A stretch of 64,000 nt of DNA from an uncultured Alphaproteobacteria bacterium (GTDB lineage: Bacteria; Pseudomonadota; Alphaproteobacteria; Thalassobaculales; Thalassobaculaceae): NCBI GenBank assembly GCA_937776645.1, contig CALMRI010000019.1, positions 1-64,000 of the forward strand. Reading direction: 5' to 3'. The translations under genes and the position numbers were made by a program. Of this stretch, positions 17,378-31,673 are shown piece by piece. Each line of letters starts with the position of its first letter. The first letter of the stretch is position 1. The notes below the pieces were generated by a model that saw only the letters and a list, made by a program, of their open reading frames with translations, had not been told where the DNA came from and did not search any database.

Positions 17378-18547
17378 TTACTCCCGTTCGAGAATCAAGG
17401 TGGCGCTGGCATGGCGGGTACCGAGGCCGCCGCCGGTGCCATGCGCCAGCGCGATATCGCAGTTCGGCACCTGGACCGCCGAATGGGCCTCACCGCGCAA
17501 CTGACGAACCGCCTCGATCACCTTGGTCATGCCGCCCCGGTTCATCGGATGGTTGTTACACAGCCCTCCGCCATCAGTGTTGATCGGCAACTTGCCGACG
17601 CCGGAGATCAGATTGCCGTCGGAGACGAACTTGCCGCCGTCGCCCTTGGCGCAGAACCCCAGGTCTTCAAGCTGCATCAAGACGGTGATGGTAAAGCTGT
17701 CATAGATCGAGGCGTATTTGATATCAGCTTGGGTCACACCGGCCTCGGCGAAAGCCCGGGGGCCGGACCAAGCAGCGCCGGAATAACTGAGGTCGACAGC
17801 CCCGGCCGTCTGCCCCTTCGGCGCCTCGCCGGCACCGATCAGCTTGACCATCGGCCGCTTCAGGCTTCGGGCGATCTCCCGATTGGTGACGATCAACGCG
17901 CCGCCGCCATCGCTAATCACACAGCAATCCATCCGGTGCAGCGGGTCCGACACCATCGGCGAGTTCACCACGTCCTCGACCGTGACCACGTCACGCAGCA
18001 TGGCATTCGGATTGTGCTGGGCATGGTGCGAACAGGCGACCTTGACCCAGGCGAGCTGCTCGCTGGTGGTGCCAAACTCGTACATATGCCGCATAGCGAC
18101 CATGGCGTAGATGTTGAGCGTGGTGATTCCGTACGGGTTCTCCCACTGAAAATCAGGCTGCAGCGGGTTGTCGGCACGCGGGATCGCGCCTTTTTCCTGA
18201 CCCTGGCTGCGTGGCCGGCCGGCCAGGGTAATCAGCGCGACAGAGCACTTGCCCGATGCGATCGCCTGGGCCGCATGCGCGACATGGATCATGTGCGACG
18301 AGCCGCCGGTATTGGTCGCATCCACATGGCGAACGTTGAGGTTCATATAGTCGATCATGTTGAGAGGCCCATGCCCCGGCGCGTCGGAGGCGCAGAAATA
18401 GCCGTCGACATCATCCTTGGTCAATCCGGCATCCGCCAGCGCGCCTTTGGCGACCTCGGCATGGAGCTGTGCAATCGACTTGTCCGTGGCCTTACGGGTC
18501 GGGTGTTCATAGGCCCCGACAATATAGGCCATCCCTTTGGTGCTCAT
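17378..18547 (-). CDS. thiolase-like protein (acetyl-CoA acetyltransferase superfamily), no nucleophile Cys seen
   Basis: A 389-residue thiolase-fold protein of the SCP-x-like group that pairs with DUF35 proteins. Recognisable parts are ADAGLTKDDVDGYF near the start, the AAQAIASGKCSVALI helix and the C-terminal NNHPMNRGGM and HGTGGGLGTRHAS. The nucleophilic Cys of thiolases would fall in ATNTGGSSH, where no Cys is present, and the second Cys of the C-terminal CxGGG loop reads HGTGGG. It may therefore catalyse aldol or retro-aldol chemistry, as related DUF35-paired proteins do, rather than thiolysis. GGGAGAGG upstream of ATG 18547 supports the start. Operon with DUF35 (4-base gap) and the ThDP enzyme (26-base gap). 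Confidence 0.88.
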   Translation of the reverse strand: MSTKGMAYIVGAYEHPTRKATDKSIAQLHAEVAKGALADAGLTKDDVDGYFCASDAPGHGPLNMIDYMNLNVRHVDATNTGGSSHMIHVAHAAQAIASGKCSVALITLAGRPRSQGQEKGAIPRADNPLQPDFQWENPYGITTLNIYAMVAMRHMYEFGTTSEQLAWVKVACSHHAQHNPNAMLRDVVTVEDVVNSPMVSDPLHRMDCCVISDGGGALIVTNREIARSLKRPMVKLIGAGEAPKGQTAGAVDLSYSGAAWSGPRAFAEAGVTQADIKYASIYDSFTITVLMQLEDLGFCAKGDGGKFVSDGNLISGVGKLPINTDGGGLCNNHPMNRGGMTKVIEAVRQLRGEAHSAVQVPNCDIALAHGTGGGLGTRHASATLILERE

Positions 18548-18573
18548 CGCTTACCTCTCCCACTCGCTTTAGA

Positions 18574-20235
18574 TCACCGCGGCACAAATCTGGAGCGCCG
18601 CTCCTCGACATTCGCGGCGACCTCGATCAAGACGGTCCGTCCATCGGCGTTCAAGCGTCTTGCCTCTTGCAGCGCCGGCCCGATCTCCGAGGCCTTGCTC
18701 ACCCGCAATCCGACGGCGCCCATGCCCTCGGCGATCTTGGCGTAGTCACCATGCATTGTGGAGACCCCGTACTGCTCCCGTGCCTCAGCGCCGATGGCCC
18801 CCTGCGTCGGCCCAGAATAGGTCGCCATGGCGCTGTTATTCAGCAGCACCGTAGTTATCGCCGCGCCGGACCGAGCAGCGGTCTCGATATCGGTGCCGGA
18901 CATCCCGAATGCGCCGTCGCCCATCAGGTTAAGGCAAAACTTGTTCGGCTCGGCCATCTTGGCGCCAATCATCAACGGTATGCCAAAGCCCAGATGCGTG
19001 GTCTTGCCCCAGCCGATATAGCTGTGCGGTGTCGTCGCATTGAAGAACGGGACGATCGAGTCCCTCGGCGCGCCGGCGTCGTGGGTAACGATGCTGTTCT
19101 CTAGATCAAGGTTTTGGTTGATCTCGTGGATAACCCGGTAATAGCTCAGCGGCTCCTCGTCGGACGTGAGAATGGCCATCCATTCGGCCATCCATTCGGC
19201 CTTCACGGCGGCCACCTCGGCCTCGACCTTGGCTCGGTCACCGGCACCCGCGCCGCCGGTCCGAGCTTTGACCTCGGCGATCAGCGCCCGGATGGTCAGC
19301 AGGGTGTCGCCGACGAGGCCAACATCCGCCGCCTCGTCCTTGTTAATATCGTCCGGATTGACGGTGTTGTGGATCAAGGTCTTGCCGCCTCGGATCGCCT
19401 GACCATAGGGCGACCGGGTAAGGCTGGTGCCGAGCCCCAAAAGCAGATCGCTCTCGGCAAGCCAGACGTGTGCGGGCTTGGTGGTGGTGCCGCCACCGGC
19501 GCCAAGCGCCAGCGAGTGCCGCTCATCCATCGCCGATTTACCGGGCATGGTGCAGAACACCGGCGTCGCCACCAGCTCCGCCAGTACACGAAGGTCCTCG
19601 GTCGCGCCGGAAGACAAGACCCCAGCGCCGGCCCAGATCACCGGCTTCTTGGCCTTGAGCAACGCCTCGACCGCGGCGGCGATATCGCCGGCTTCCGGGA
19701 CCTGCCGGGTGAGCTTGGGAGATTTATAATTTCTCGCCGCCTCTGGCACTTCCTGGCCGCAAACATCGCCGGTCAGTTCGACCACGACAGGTCCGGGGGA
19801 GCCGTTCCGTAGCGCGTGGAAGGCCCGGCGCATCACGTCACCGACTTGGCTTGGCGTATAGACTGTCTCGATCTGCTTAGCCCAGCCCCGCATTCTCTCG
19901 GCCGCATGGAAATTCGGGCGCACCGAAAGCTGGTTCAGGTTGTTACCGCCAAGCATGACCAAGACCGGGATGTTATCGGCATAGGCCTGGGACAAACCGC
20001 CCATAATATTCTCGGCACCGGCTTGGGACTGCACCGCGACGACGCCGAAACGCTGGCGATCGCCAATTCGGCTATAACCATCGGCGGCCATCATCGCGCC
20101 GCGCTCATGGCGAAAGGCGATGGGTCGAATACCAACTTTCGCGGCCGCCGTGATCAACGGATTGCTGGGAAAGCAGGACATCCATTCGACGCCCTCCTGC
20201 TTCAGAATTTGGGCGACATAGTCGATCCCGTTCAT
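18574..20235 (-). CDS. thiamine-diphosphate-dependent enzyme (acetolactate synthase-like)
   Basis: A 553-residue ThDP enzyme of the acetolactate synthase / 2-oxoacid decarboxylase superfamily. The N-terminal PYR domain has the activating Glu in FRHERGA (about residue 49). The PP domain carries the Mg/ThDP motif GDGAFG followed by LLNNSAM. The central domain (PVIWAGAGVLSSGATEDLR) is of the transhydrogenase-like TPP_M type, without visible FAD-binding signatures. It is the first gene of the operon with the thiolase-like and DUF35 genes, so the trio may make or break a branched acyl-CoA. GGGGAG before ATG 20235. Substrate not identifiable. Confidence 0.88.
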   Translation of the reverse strand: MNGIDYVAQILKQEGVEWMSCFPSNPLITAAAKVGIRPIAFRHERGAMMAADGYSRIGDRQRFGVVAVQSQAGAENIMGGLSQAYADNIPVLVMLGGNNLNQLSVRPNFHAAERMRGWAKQIETVYTPSQVGDVMRRAFHALRNGSPGPVVVELTGDVCGQEVPEAARNYKSPKLTRQVPEAGDIAAAVEALLKAKKPVIWAGAGVLSSGATEDLRVLAELVATPVFCTMPGKSAMDERHSLALGAGGGTTTKPAHVWLAESDLLLGLGTSLTRSPYGQAIRGGKTLIHNTVNPDDINKDEAADVGLVGDTLLTIRALIAEVKARTGGAGAGDRAKVEAEVAAVKAEWMAEWMAILTSDEEPLSYYRVIHEINQNLDLENSIVTHDAGAPRDSIVPFFNATTPHSYIGWGKTTHLGFGIPLMIGAKMAEPNKFCLNLMGDGAFGMSGTDIETAARSGAAITTVLLNNSAMATYSGPTQGAIGAEAREQYGVSTMHGDYAKIAEGMGAVGLRVSKASEIGPALQEARRLNADGRTVLIEVAANVEERRSRFVPR

Positions 20236-20424
20236 GGTTTGCTCCCCGTCCGCCGGCTCGGTCCGGATGGTCCGGCCGAATATTATTTTAATGTGTGAAA
20301 GCGCTTGTTTCGATCAGCATCAAGCTTAGCCTGCCCGGCGCGGCAGGGGTAGATGCGCCATCGCATAAAGCAGGAGACGGATTCACCCCTCGGCCATGTG
20401 CCGCTGCCGCCGAATCTTCATCTG

Positions 20425-20492
20425 ATCTCCGCCGCCATCTCCGCCGCCATCTCCGCCGGCTCGATGCCTCCGGGGGTCGATGCCTCAGGGGG
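20425..20492. repeat. short direct tandem repeats
   Basis: Three exact or near-exact copies of a 12-base unit (atctccgccgcc) occupy 20425-20460, followed at once by two copies of a 16-base unit (tcgatgcctcmggggg) at 20461-20492. The second copy of the 16-mer overlaps the stop codon of the aldo/keto reductase gene at 20485. These look like replication-slippage products at the 3' end of that gene. Confidence 0.7.
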
Positions 20493-21495
20493 TCGGCGCG
20501 TCGAGCGGGATAAGGCCTTCATGCTTCATTTCAGCCCACAGATCAGCCGAGCAGTCGGTCCGGATCAGCGCCGCGTTCTGCTCGACCTGTTCCGGACTGG
20601 CAGCGCCGGGGATCACGCAGGCGACGGCCGGATGCGCCAGGGGAAATTGCAACGCAGCGGCCTTCATATCCACGCCATGGCGCTGGCATACCGCCTTGAG
20701 CGCTCGCGCCTTATCGAGCCACTCCGGCGACGCCTGCTGATAATTGAACCACGCGGGTTTGTCGAAATCGGTGGCGGTCAGAATGCCGGAATTAAACGGC
20801 CCGCCAGTCACCACCTTCGTCCCTTGCTTTTCGCATTCGGGCAAAAACTCGTGATAAGCTGCCTGATCAAGCAAGGTGTAGCGTCCGGCTAACAGGATGA
20901 TATCCAGGGCGAATTCCTGAAGAAACCGGAACGGCATTTCCCATTGATTCATACCGGTGCCGATAGCCTTGACGGTGCCTTCTTCCTTGAGTTCGAACAA
21001 CGCCGGAAAGGCTGTCCTGATCGCCTCGTCCTCAAGGTTTTCGACGTCGGGGTCATGCAGATACAGGATCTCGGCATGGCTCAATTGGTGCCGCTCCAGG
21101 CTTTCCTCGACGGATCGGCGGATCCCATCGCGGGACAGATCGAATTTCGCTGCGAAATGGGGAATCCCATCCTCCGCCCAGGCGCCGGGGTCCTCAGTAT
21201 CGGGAACCAAAAGTCGGCCAACCTTGGTCGACAGAGTGAACGACTCCCGGGGCCGGCGGCCCAGCATCTTGCCAAATCGCTTTTCGCTACGCCCGCGGCC
21301 ATAGAACGGGGCGGTGTCAAAATAGCGAATGCCAATCTCGTAGGCCCGATCAAGCGTGGCAAGCGCAGTGTCGTAGCCAGTAATCGATCCGTCATCATGG
21401 TCCCGGCCAGCGACAAAAACACCGCCCAGTCCCAATCGGGTGACCTCGACCCCGGTATCGCCGATCACGACCCGTTCGAATGGATTCATTTGCAT
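20485..21495 (-). CDS. aldo/keto reductase
   Basis: About 336 residues; an NAD(P)H-dependent reductase of the aldose 1-dehydrogenase / L-fucose dehydrogenase-like group. The catalytic tetrad is visible: Asp in IRYFDTAPFYG, Tyr in the same segment, Lys in LSTKVG and His in LYLHDPD. The C-terminal cofactor part includes CVIPGAASPEQVEQN. The open frame reaches 21540, but the ATG at 21495 has AGGGG eight bases before it and leads straight into NPFERVVIGDTGVEVTRLG, the usual first strand. Its 3' end carries small tandem repeats. It is divergent from gltB, sharing a 237-base intergenic region. Confidence 0.88.
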   Translation of the reverse strand: MQMNPFERVVIGDTGVEVTRLGLGGVFVAGRDHDDGSITGYDTALATLDRAYEIGIRYFDTAPFYGRGRSEKRFGKMLGRRPRESFTLSTKVGRLLVPDTEDPGAWAEDGIPHFAAKFDLSRDGIRRSVEESLERHQLSHAEILYLHDPDVENLEDEAIRTAFPALFELKEEGTVKAIGTGMNQWEMPFRFLQEFALDIILLAGRYTLLDQAAYHEFLPECEKQGTKVVTGGPFNSGILTATDFDKPAWFNYQQASPEWLDKARALKAVCQRHGVDMKAAALQFPLAHPAVACVIPGAASPEQVEQNAALIRTDCSADLWAEMKHEGLIPLDAPTP

Positions 21496-21710
21496 TGCCG
21501 CGCCCCTGTCCATGATCCGACTGGCCCCAAGATAATTCAAGACCTTGGGTTCAGGAAGTCCTGCCTTGGCGCAGCATCACAAAAATGGTGAATTTATTGA
21601 CTTTCCGGCGCGCTAGTAGCCGAGGTCGTGACAAATTCGCAAATTGCTATAGGGTAGTTGTCTTGATATGACCCACCCGTTTGGCGTGGGCGGTTAAGGC
21701 TCCTTCGAGA

Positions 21711-21732
21711 GGAGGTCGCAAACCATGCAACG

Positions 21733-21736
<4 letters not shown>
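21711..21736 (+). promoter_or_regulatory. strong SD and three-codon minicistron ahead of gltB
   Basis: GGAGGT at 21711-21716 is ideally spaced, eight bases, from an ATG at 21725, but that ATG opens only ATG-CAA-CGT-TGA. The gltB frame overlaps it: its first candidate start is TTG at 21733, inside the minicistron. The layout suggests coupling from a tiny upstream cistron, a wrong base call, or initiation further down at ATG 21817. A GTGGG/CCCAC hairpin lies just before at 21672-21690. Confidence 0.4.
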
Positions 21737-26442
<4,706 letters not shown>

Positions 26443-26444
26443 GT

Positions 26445-27887
26445 ATGGGTAAGCCAACAGGTTTCAAGGAAATTGAGCGCCACGACAACACCTACGCGCC
26501 GGTTTCCGAACGGATCAAGCATTATCGGGAATTCGTGATTCCGTTGCCCGAGGCTGAGCTGCGTCAGCAGGGCGCCCGGTGCATGGATTGCGGTATTCCG
26601 TATTGCCACAGCGGTTGCCCGGTCAATAACCTGATCCCCGACTGGAACGATCTGGTCCATGAGGGCAATTGGCGCGGCGCCCTCGACGCGCTGCACGCAA
26701 CCAACAATTTCCCGGAATTCACAGGCCGAATTTGCCCTGCCCCATGCGAGGCGTCCTGCACCCTGAACATTACCGACAATCCGGTGACCATCAAGAACAT
26801 CGAGGCCGCGATCATCGACCGCGGCTGGCAGGAAGGTTGGATCGAGCCGAAGATTTCGCCACGGCGCTCCGGCAAGCGGGTCGCGGTTATCGGCTCCGGG
26901 CCGGCCGGCCTCGCCTGCGCTCAGCAATTGGCGCGGGTTGGTCATGGGGTAACCTTATTCGAACGCAACGCCCGGCTCGGTGGTCTGTTGCGCTACGGGA
27001 TCCCCGATTTCAAGCTGGAGAAACATCTGATCGATCGCCGGCTCTCGCAGATGCGGGCCGAAGGCGTCGAATTCCGCTCCAATGTCGAGGTCGGCACGAC
27101 GGTTTCCGTCGACGATGTGATGGCCGAGCATGACGCGGTGGTTCTGACCGGCGGATCCGAGCAACCGCGCGACATGGCAATTCCAGGCCGCGAGCTTGAT
27201 GGCGTGCATTTCGCCATGCATTTCCTTACCCAGCAGAACCGGCGCGTCGCCGAAGAGCATATTGGTCAAAACCGTCCGATCCTGGCCGGCGGCAAGCATG
27301 TAGTTGTAATCGGTGGCGGCGATACCGGCTCCGACTGCGTCGGCACCTCGATTCGTCAGGGTGCCGCCTCGGTGACCCAGCTTGAGATCATGCCGAAACC
27401 GCCCGAGTCCGAAGATAAGTCCATGACCTGGCCGAACTGGCCATTGAAGCTAAGGACCTCCTCGTCGCATCTTGAAGGGGCCGAGCGGGATTGGTCGGTC
27501 TCGACTGGCTCCTTCAAGGGCGACGGCAAACGGGTTACCTCGCTTAAGTTGGTCCGCAATAAATGGGAAGCTAGCGCCGGCGGTCGCATGGCGATGGTTG
27601 AGGTCGAGGGTTCGAATTTTGAGATCAAGGCTGACTTGGTCCTATTGGCGATGGGCTTCCTACATCCGCGCCACGACGGTGCGGTCGAGGGTTACGGCGT
27701 CAAGCTGGACGAGCGCGGTAATGTCCTAGCCGACACCGAACGCTACCAAACTTCACGTGCGGGTATTTTCGCCGCCGGTGATATGCGGCGGGGCCAATCC
27801 CTGGTGGTTTGGGCTATCCGAGAGGGACGTCAGGCCGCCCACGCGGTGGATACCTACCTAATGGGTAGCTCGAGCTTGCCTATCTAA
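26445..27887 (+). CDS. gltD: glutamate synthase (NADPH) small subunit
   Basis: A 480-residue GOGAT beta subunit that passes electrons from NADPH through FAD and two 4Fe-4S clusters to GltB. Cluster cysteines are seen in [15 protein letters not shown] and CPAPCEASC; the FAD Rossmann motif is [15 protein letters not shown] and the NADPH site [14 protein letters not shown]. The C-terminal [19 protein letters not shown] is typical. The ATG at 26445 lies two bases after the gltB stop; a GTG at 26439 overlapping gltB is the alternative. Length is normal for the family. Confidence 0.97.
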   Translation: MGKPTGFKEIERHDNTYAPVSERIKHYREFVIPLPEAELRQQGARCMDCGIPYCHSGCPVNNLIPDWNDLVHEGNWRGALDALHATNNFPEFTGRICPAPCEASCTLNITDNPVTIKNIEAAIIDRGWQEGWIEPKISPRRSGKRVAVIGSGPAGLACAQQLARVGHGVTLFERNARLGGLLRYGIPDFKLEKHLIDRRLSQMRAEGVEFRSNVEVGTTVSVDDVMAEHDAVVLTGGSEQPRDMAIPGRELDGVHFAMHFLTQQNRRVAEEHIGQNRPILAGGKHVVVIGGGDTGSDCVGTSIRQGAASVTQLEIMPKPPESEDKSMTWPNWPLKLRTSSSHLEGAERDWSVSTGSFKGDGKRVTSLKLVRNKWEASAGGRMAMVEVEGSNFEIKADLVLLAMGFLHPRHDGAVEGYGVKLDERGNVLADTERYQTSRAGIFAAGDMRRGQSLVVWAIREGRQAAHAVDTYLMGSSSLPI

Positions 27888-27927
27888 AATTCTGTCATCA
27901 CTCCAGGCCGATCGTCGAGACAATCGC

Positions 27928-29580
27928 TCAGGTTGAAGCCGTCTTCCGGTTCGCCCGATCAGCTGCATTTGCCTGTGGTTCCCTTGCCTCTGGATCGCCA
28001 TAGCCGCCACCGCCGGCGGTTTCCACAAGCACACGATCGCCGGGACCCAACCGTTCGACGGTCTTCGAGTTGATTACCTGCTCCGTCCCATCGACCCGGC
28101 GGATCACCGACCGAGCCTGAGCCCCCGCGCCACCGCCAAGCCGGCCGCGCGCTGGATAGGCATGGCGCTCCCCCCGGTGGGTGAAGACCACTTCGCCGGA
28201 TAAGATTTCGTATTCCCGCACCAGCCCCAAGCCGCCACGAAAGGCCCCCTGACCGCCTGAACCAGATCGAAGTTCGGTTTGGTGGACCCGGATCGGGGCG
28301 TCCATCTCCAACGCTTCAACGGGAAGGTTCATGCAATTAGTGCCGTCGGTCTCGATCACATCAACCCCGTCCATCCCATCGCTGGCTCCGCTACCCGAGG
28401 CAATCAGCTCGCCAATGACATACCGGCTGCTATCCGGCCGGGTCCCGCCAAAAGCTAACAGCAGCATTTCGCTCGCCGCGTCGGCCGGCGCTCGCTCGGG
28501 CACGGCTTGGCCTAACGCCCCGACGATGCAACCGGAGATCCGTTTGATGGTCGAGGTTCGGGCATTGACCGGCGCCGGCTCACGGGGATTGACCAAACTG
28601 CCCTCGGGCAGATGCAGGCTGATGGGGCGAAAACAGCCACCATTGGTCGGAATATCCGGGTCGGTCATCGCATGCACGGCAAAATAGGCCGCCGCGTGGG
28701 AGCCCGAGGGCATGCAGTTGAACGGCCCGCGCACCTGGCGATCGGTTCCGGTAAAATCCACATGTACTGTATCATCGGTAATCGTCACCATCACCTCGAT
28801 ACGGATCGGCGTATCCAGATCGATCCCGTCATTGTCGAGAAAGTCGTGATAGCCGTAGCGGCCATCGGGAATCGCCCGGATCGCCTCGCGGGTCATCCGT
28901 TCGGAGCGCGCCAGAAGATCAGCGAAAATTCCCGTGAGCGTCGCACCGCCATGGCGCGCCGCAAGCTCACCCAACCGCCGGCGACCGATTTCGCAGGCGG
29001 CGATCTGCGCGTTCAAATCACCGGTAAAACTGTCCGGCATGCGCACATTCAAGCGCAACATTTTTATCAAAGTATCGTTCACCACGCCGCGATCCATGAA
29101 TTTCAGCGGCGGGATCCGGATACCTTCCTGATAGATCTCGGTCGCGTTGGTCGGTACTGAGCCTGGCGACATGCCGCCGACATCCTGGTGGTGGGTCATC
29201 GCGGCGCTGAACGCCATCGGGCGGCCATCGTGGAAGATTGGCATGACAAGCGCGATATCCGGTAGGTGCGTGCCGCCGAGATAAGGATCGTTCATGATGT
29301 AAACATCACCGTCGACCATGGTCGCGGCAGGGAATTCGTCGAGGATCGCCCGCACAACCGGAATTAAGGTCGCCAGGTGGATCGGGATGGCGATCGCCTG
29401 GGCCAGGGTCTCGCCCTCCAGAGTGAATAGGCTTGCCGAGGCGTCCAACCCTTCCTTGACGATCGGCGAGAACGAACTGCGGAACAGGGTCGACTGCATC
29501 TCATTGGCGATCCCCTCAAGTTTGTTACGAACCACCTCGACGGTGATCGGATCCGGTAAATCATTGTGATGCGGCATCAT
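27928..29580 (-). CDS. hydantoinase B / 5-oxoprolinase B-type subunit (last gene of ABAB operon)
   Basis: A 550-residue HyuB subunit with DPITVEVVRNKLEGIANEM at the start, YIMNDPYLGGTHLPD, THHQDVGGM and the terminal GGGYGDPEAREP. The ATG at 29580 overlaps the HyuA stop in the sequence ATGA, so its translation is coupled to HyuA; the open frame extends upstream but no better start exists. It is the fourth and last gene of the minus-strand A-B-A-B run from 35753. Substrate unknown; most similar in length to the hydantoinase type. Confidence 0.93.
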   Translation of the reverse strand: MMPHHNDLPDPITVEVVRNKLEGIANEMQSTLFRSSFSPIVKEGLDASASLFTLEGETLAQAIAIPIHLATLIPVVRAILDEFPAATMVDGDVYIMNDPYLGGTHLPDIALVMPIFHDGRPMAFSAAMTHHQDVGGMSPGSVPTNATEIYQEGIRIPPLKFMDRGVVNDTLIKMLRLNVRMPDSFTGDLNAQIAACEIGRRRLGELAARHGGATLTGIFADLLARSERMTREAIRAIPDGRYGYHDFLDNDGIDLDTPIRIEVMVTITDDTVHVDFTGTDRQVRGPFNCMPSGSHAAAYFAVHAMTDPDIPTNGGCFRPISLHLPEGSLVNPREPAPVNARTSTIKRISGCIVGALGQAVPERAPADAASEMLLLAFGGTRPDSSRYVIGELIASGSGASDGMDGVDVIETDGTNCMNLPVEALEMDAPIRVHQTELRSGSGGQGAFRGGLGLVREYEILSGEVVFTHRGERHAYPARGRLGGGAGAQARSVIRRVDGTEQVINSKTVERLGPGDRVLVETAGGGGYGDPEAREPQANAADRANRKTAST

Positions 29581-31664
29581 CCTGCGTCCCTGTTTCCATC
29601 CCTGTCCGCGTCTCCGGTCTTTTCCAACAGCAGCATGAGTGTATCCAGCACTCGGCCATGCCAACCCGGCGCCACCCAGGTCGTGGTGTCATCCTGCTCA
29701 ATGATCGCCGGGCCGTCGAATTCGTGCGCCGCCACCATCCGGGCCCGGTCGAGCACCGGCGCCTGGAGCGCCACCGCACCCTCGCCGACAAGCACCGGAC
29801 GGATCCCCTTGACCGGATCACCAGCCTCCACCTGCAAGGCCGCAGGCCGCGTGTCAATCGGCCCTTGGTGCACGGTGCGCAAATTGACGATCCGTGTCTC
29901 ACCCTCGACCGAATGGCCATAGATCCGATCGTGCAGCACCAGGAAGTCCCGATATAGCGTCCCGAGCGGGTCCGGTCCCACCAGATCCAAGGGCACTTCA
30001 AGATGGTAACCCTGACCGACATAGCATATGTCGGCGGCGTGCTGGATCTTGATACTGTCGGTGCTCAGATGCTCCGCCGACATCAGTGCGGCGGCCTCGA
30101 TATCCAGCATGGCCAGCGCCGCCGACACGTCCGCTGGCGGTAAACCGGAAATCGGTCGCGCGAAGGACGCCGACACCTCGTGTTCCACCGGTGCGGCCAG
30201 CAGGCCGGCGGCGGACAGCACTCCAGGATATCGCGGCACCAGAACCCGAGTCATCGACAGTTCTTCGGCCAGCGCGCAGGCATGCAGCGCCCCACCACCG
30301 CCAAGCCCCAATAGGGTAAAATCGCGCGGATCAAATCCCTGCTTGATCGAAACCAACCGGATGCCCTCGGCCATCTGCGCGGTCAGCACCCGGTGTATAC
30401 CCAGTGCCGCCGCCTCGACCGACAGCGCCAATGGACCCGCAATACGCTCGGCAATGGCCGCATGCGCCTTTTCGCCATCCAGCGCCAAGCTCCCGCCGGC
30501 GAAATAGCCTGGATCGATCAGTCCCAGCACAACAGAGGCATCGGTAACCGTGGCCTCCACACCACCCCTGCCGTAGCAGGCCGGCCCCGGCGCCGAGCCG
30601 GCTGAATGCGGACCGACCTTGAGGCCCCCGGCCCGGTCAATCCAGGCGATACTGCCGCCACCGGAACCGATCGCATTCACATCGACCATTGGCACCCGCA
30701 CGGTAAATCCGTCGATCATGCCTTCTTGTCGAACCAATGGTTTGGCATCATTCACCAGGGCGATGTCGCAGCTTGTCCCGCCGATATCCACGGTGATCAG
30801 ATTGCGATAACCGTTCGCCTCGCCTTCCGCCAATCCGCCGATCACCCCCGCCGCCGGGCCGGACAGGAACAATCTCACCGGCCGGCGCCGGGCGATGGCC
30901 GCACCAGCCAAGCCACCGCGCGATTGCATGACCCGCAGCGGCGCATTGACCGCCTCACCGACCAACGCCTCGGCCAGATTGGCCAGATAGGCATCAACGG
31001 TCGGCTTGATATAGGCGTCAAAGGCGGTGACCACCGTGCGTTCATATTCGCGGAATACCGGATCGATGTCACTCGAAAGCGAGACCGGTAGTTCCGGCCA
31101 ACGTTCGGCAACGATGGCGCGAATGCGCCGTTCGTGGGTCGGATTGGCGAAGGAGAACAGCAGCGCCACCGCGAGCGAGGTTGCGCCTTCGGCCAGCAGC
31201 TGTTCCACGGCCCGGATCACGCTAGCCTCATCAAGCGGGCGCAGCACCGCGCCGTCCGGGCCTATCCGTTCAGCGACACCAACGCGCCGACGCCCCGGCG
31301 CCAGAAACACCGGGGTCTCGGTCGCCAGCCGAACGCTGTACATTTGCCGACGCATCTGCCGGCCAATTTCCAGCACGTCGCGAAAGCCCTCAGTCGCCAG
31401 CAAGCCGACCACCGCTCCCTTGCGCTCCAGCACCGCGTTGGTCGCCACGGTGGTGCCATGGGCAAAGACCGAGATCGACGCAGCGGAGACCGCATGGGTC
31501 GTGACCAATTCCTGCAAGCCGGCAATCACCGCCAAGCTAGGGTCGCCCGGCGTGCTCGCAATCTTGAACACCAGACGCCGGCCATCCGGCAGCACGCAGG
31601 CGAAATCGGTGAAGGTGCCACCGACATCGACGCCGACCCGTATGTCCGGTTGGTTCACCTTCAC
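29577..31664 (-). CDS. hydantoinase A / 5-oxoprolinase A-type subunit
   Basis: A 695-residue HyuA subunit. GVDVGGTFTDF begins at about residue 10, DIGGTSCDIAL and AIGSGGGSIAWID form the rest of the actin-like ATP site, and LGLGGGGALHACAL follows. ATG 31664 lies nine bases after the stop of the preceding HyuB gene. The stop overlaps the next HyuB start (ATGA). The pair presumably makes one alpha/beta enzyme for ATP-dependent ring opening or carboxylation, distinct in substrate from the first pair of the operon. Confidence 0.93.
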   Translation of the reverse strand: MKVNQPDIRVGVDVGGTFTDFACVLPDGRRLVFKIASTPGDPSLAVIAGLQELVTTHAVSAASISVFAHGTTVATNAVLERKGAVVGLLATEGFRDVLEIGRQMRRQMYSVRLATETPVFLAPGRRRVGVAERIGPDGAVLRPLDEASVIRAVEQLLAEGATSLAVALLFSFANPTHERRIRAIVAERWPELPVSLSSDIDPVFREYERTVVTAFDAYIKPTVDAYLANLAEALVGEAVNAPLRVMQSRGGLAGAAIARRRPVRLFLSGPAAGVIGGLAEGEANGYRNLITVDIGGTSCDIALVNDAKPLVRQEGMIDGFTVRVPMVDVNAIGSGGGSIAWIDRAGGLKVGPHSAGSAPGPACYGRGGVEATVTDASVVLGLIDPGYFAGGSLALDGEKAHAAIAERIAGPLALSVEAAALGIHRVLTAQMAEGIRLVSIKQGFDPRDFTLLGLGGGGALHACALAEELSMTRVLVPRYPGVLSAAGLLAAPVEHEVSASFARPISGLPPADVSAALAMLDIEAAALMSAEHLSTDSIKIQHAADICYVGQGYHLEVPLDLVGPDPLGTLYRDFLVLHDRIYGHSVEGETRIVNLRTVHQGPIDTRPAALQVEAGDPVKGIRPVLVGEGAVALQAPVLDRARMVAAHEFDGPAIIEQDDTTTWVAPGWHGRVLDTLMLLLEKTGDADRDGNRDAG

Positions 31665-31673
31665 CTCGGCCCC

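Noticed and set aside
17291-18745. Long plus-strand open frame (484 codons) opposite the DUF35 and thiolase-like genes
   Set aside because: It is the antisense shadow of two well-supported genes, His/Arg/Asp-rich with no family features; such long shadows are common in GC-rich DNA.
20425-20492. CRISPR-like array
   Set aside because: Units are contiguous with no spacers and too short; simple slippage repeats.
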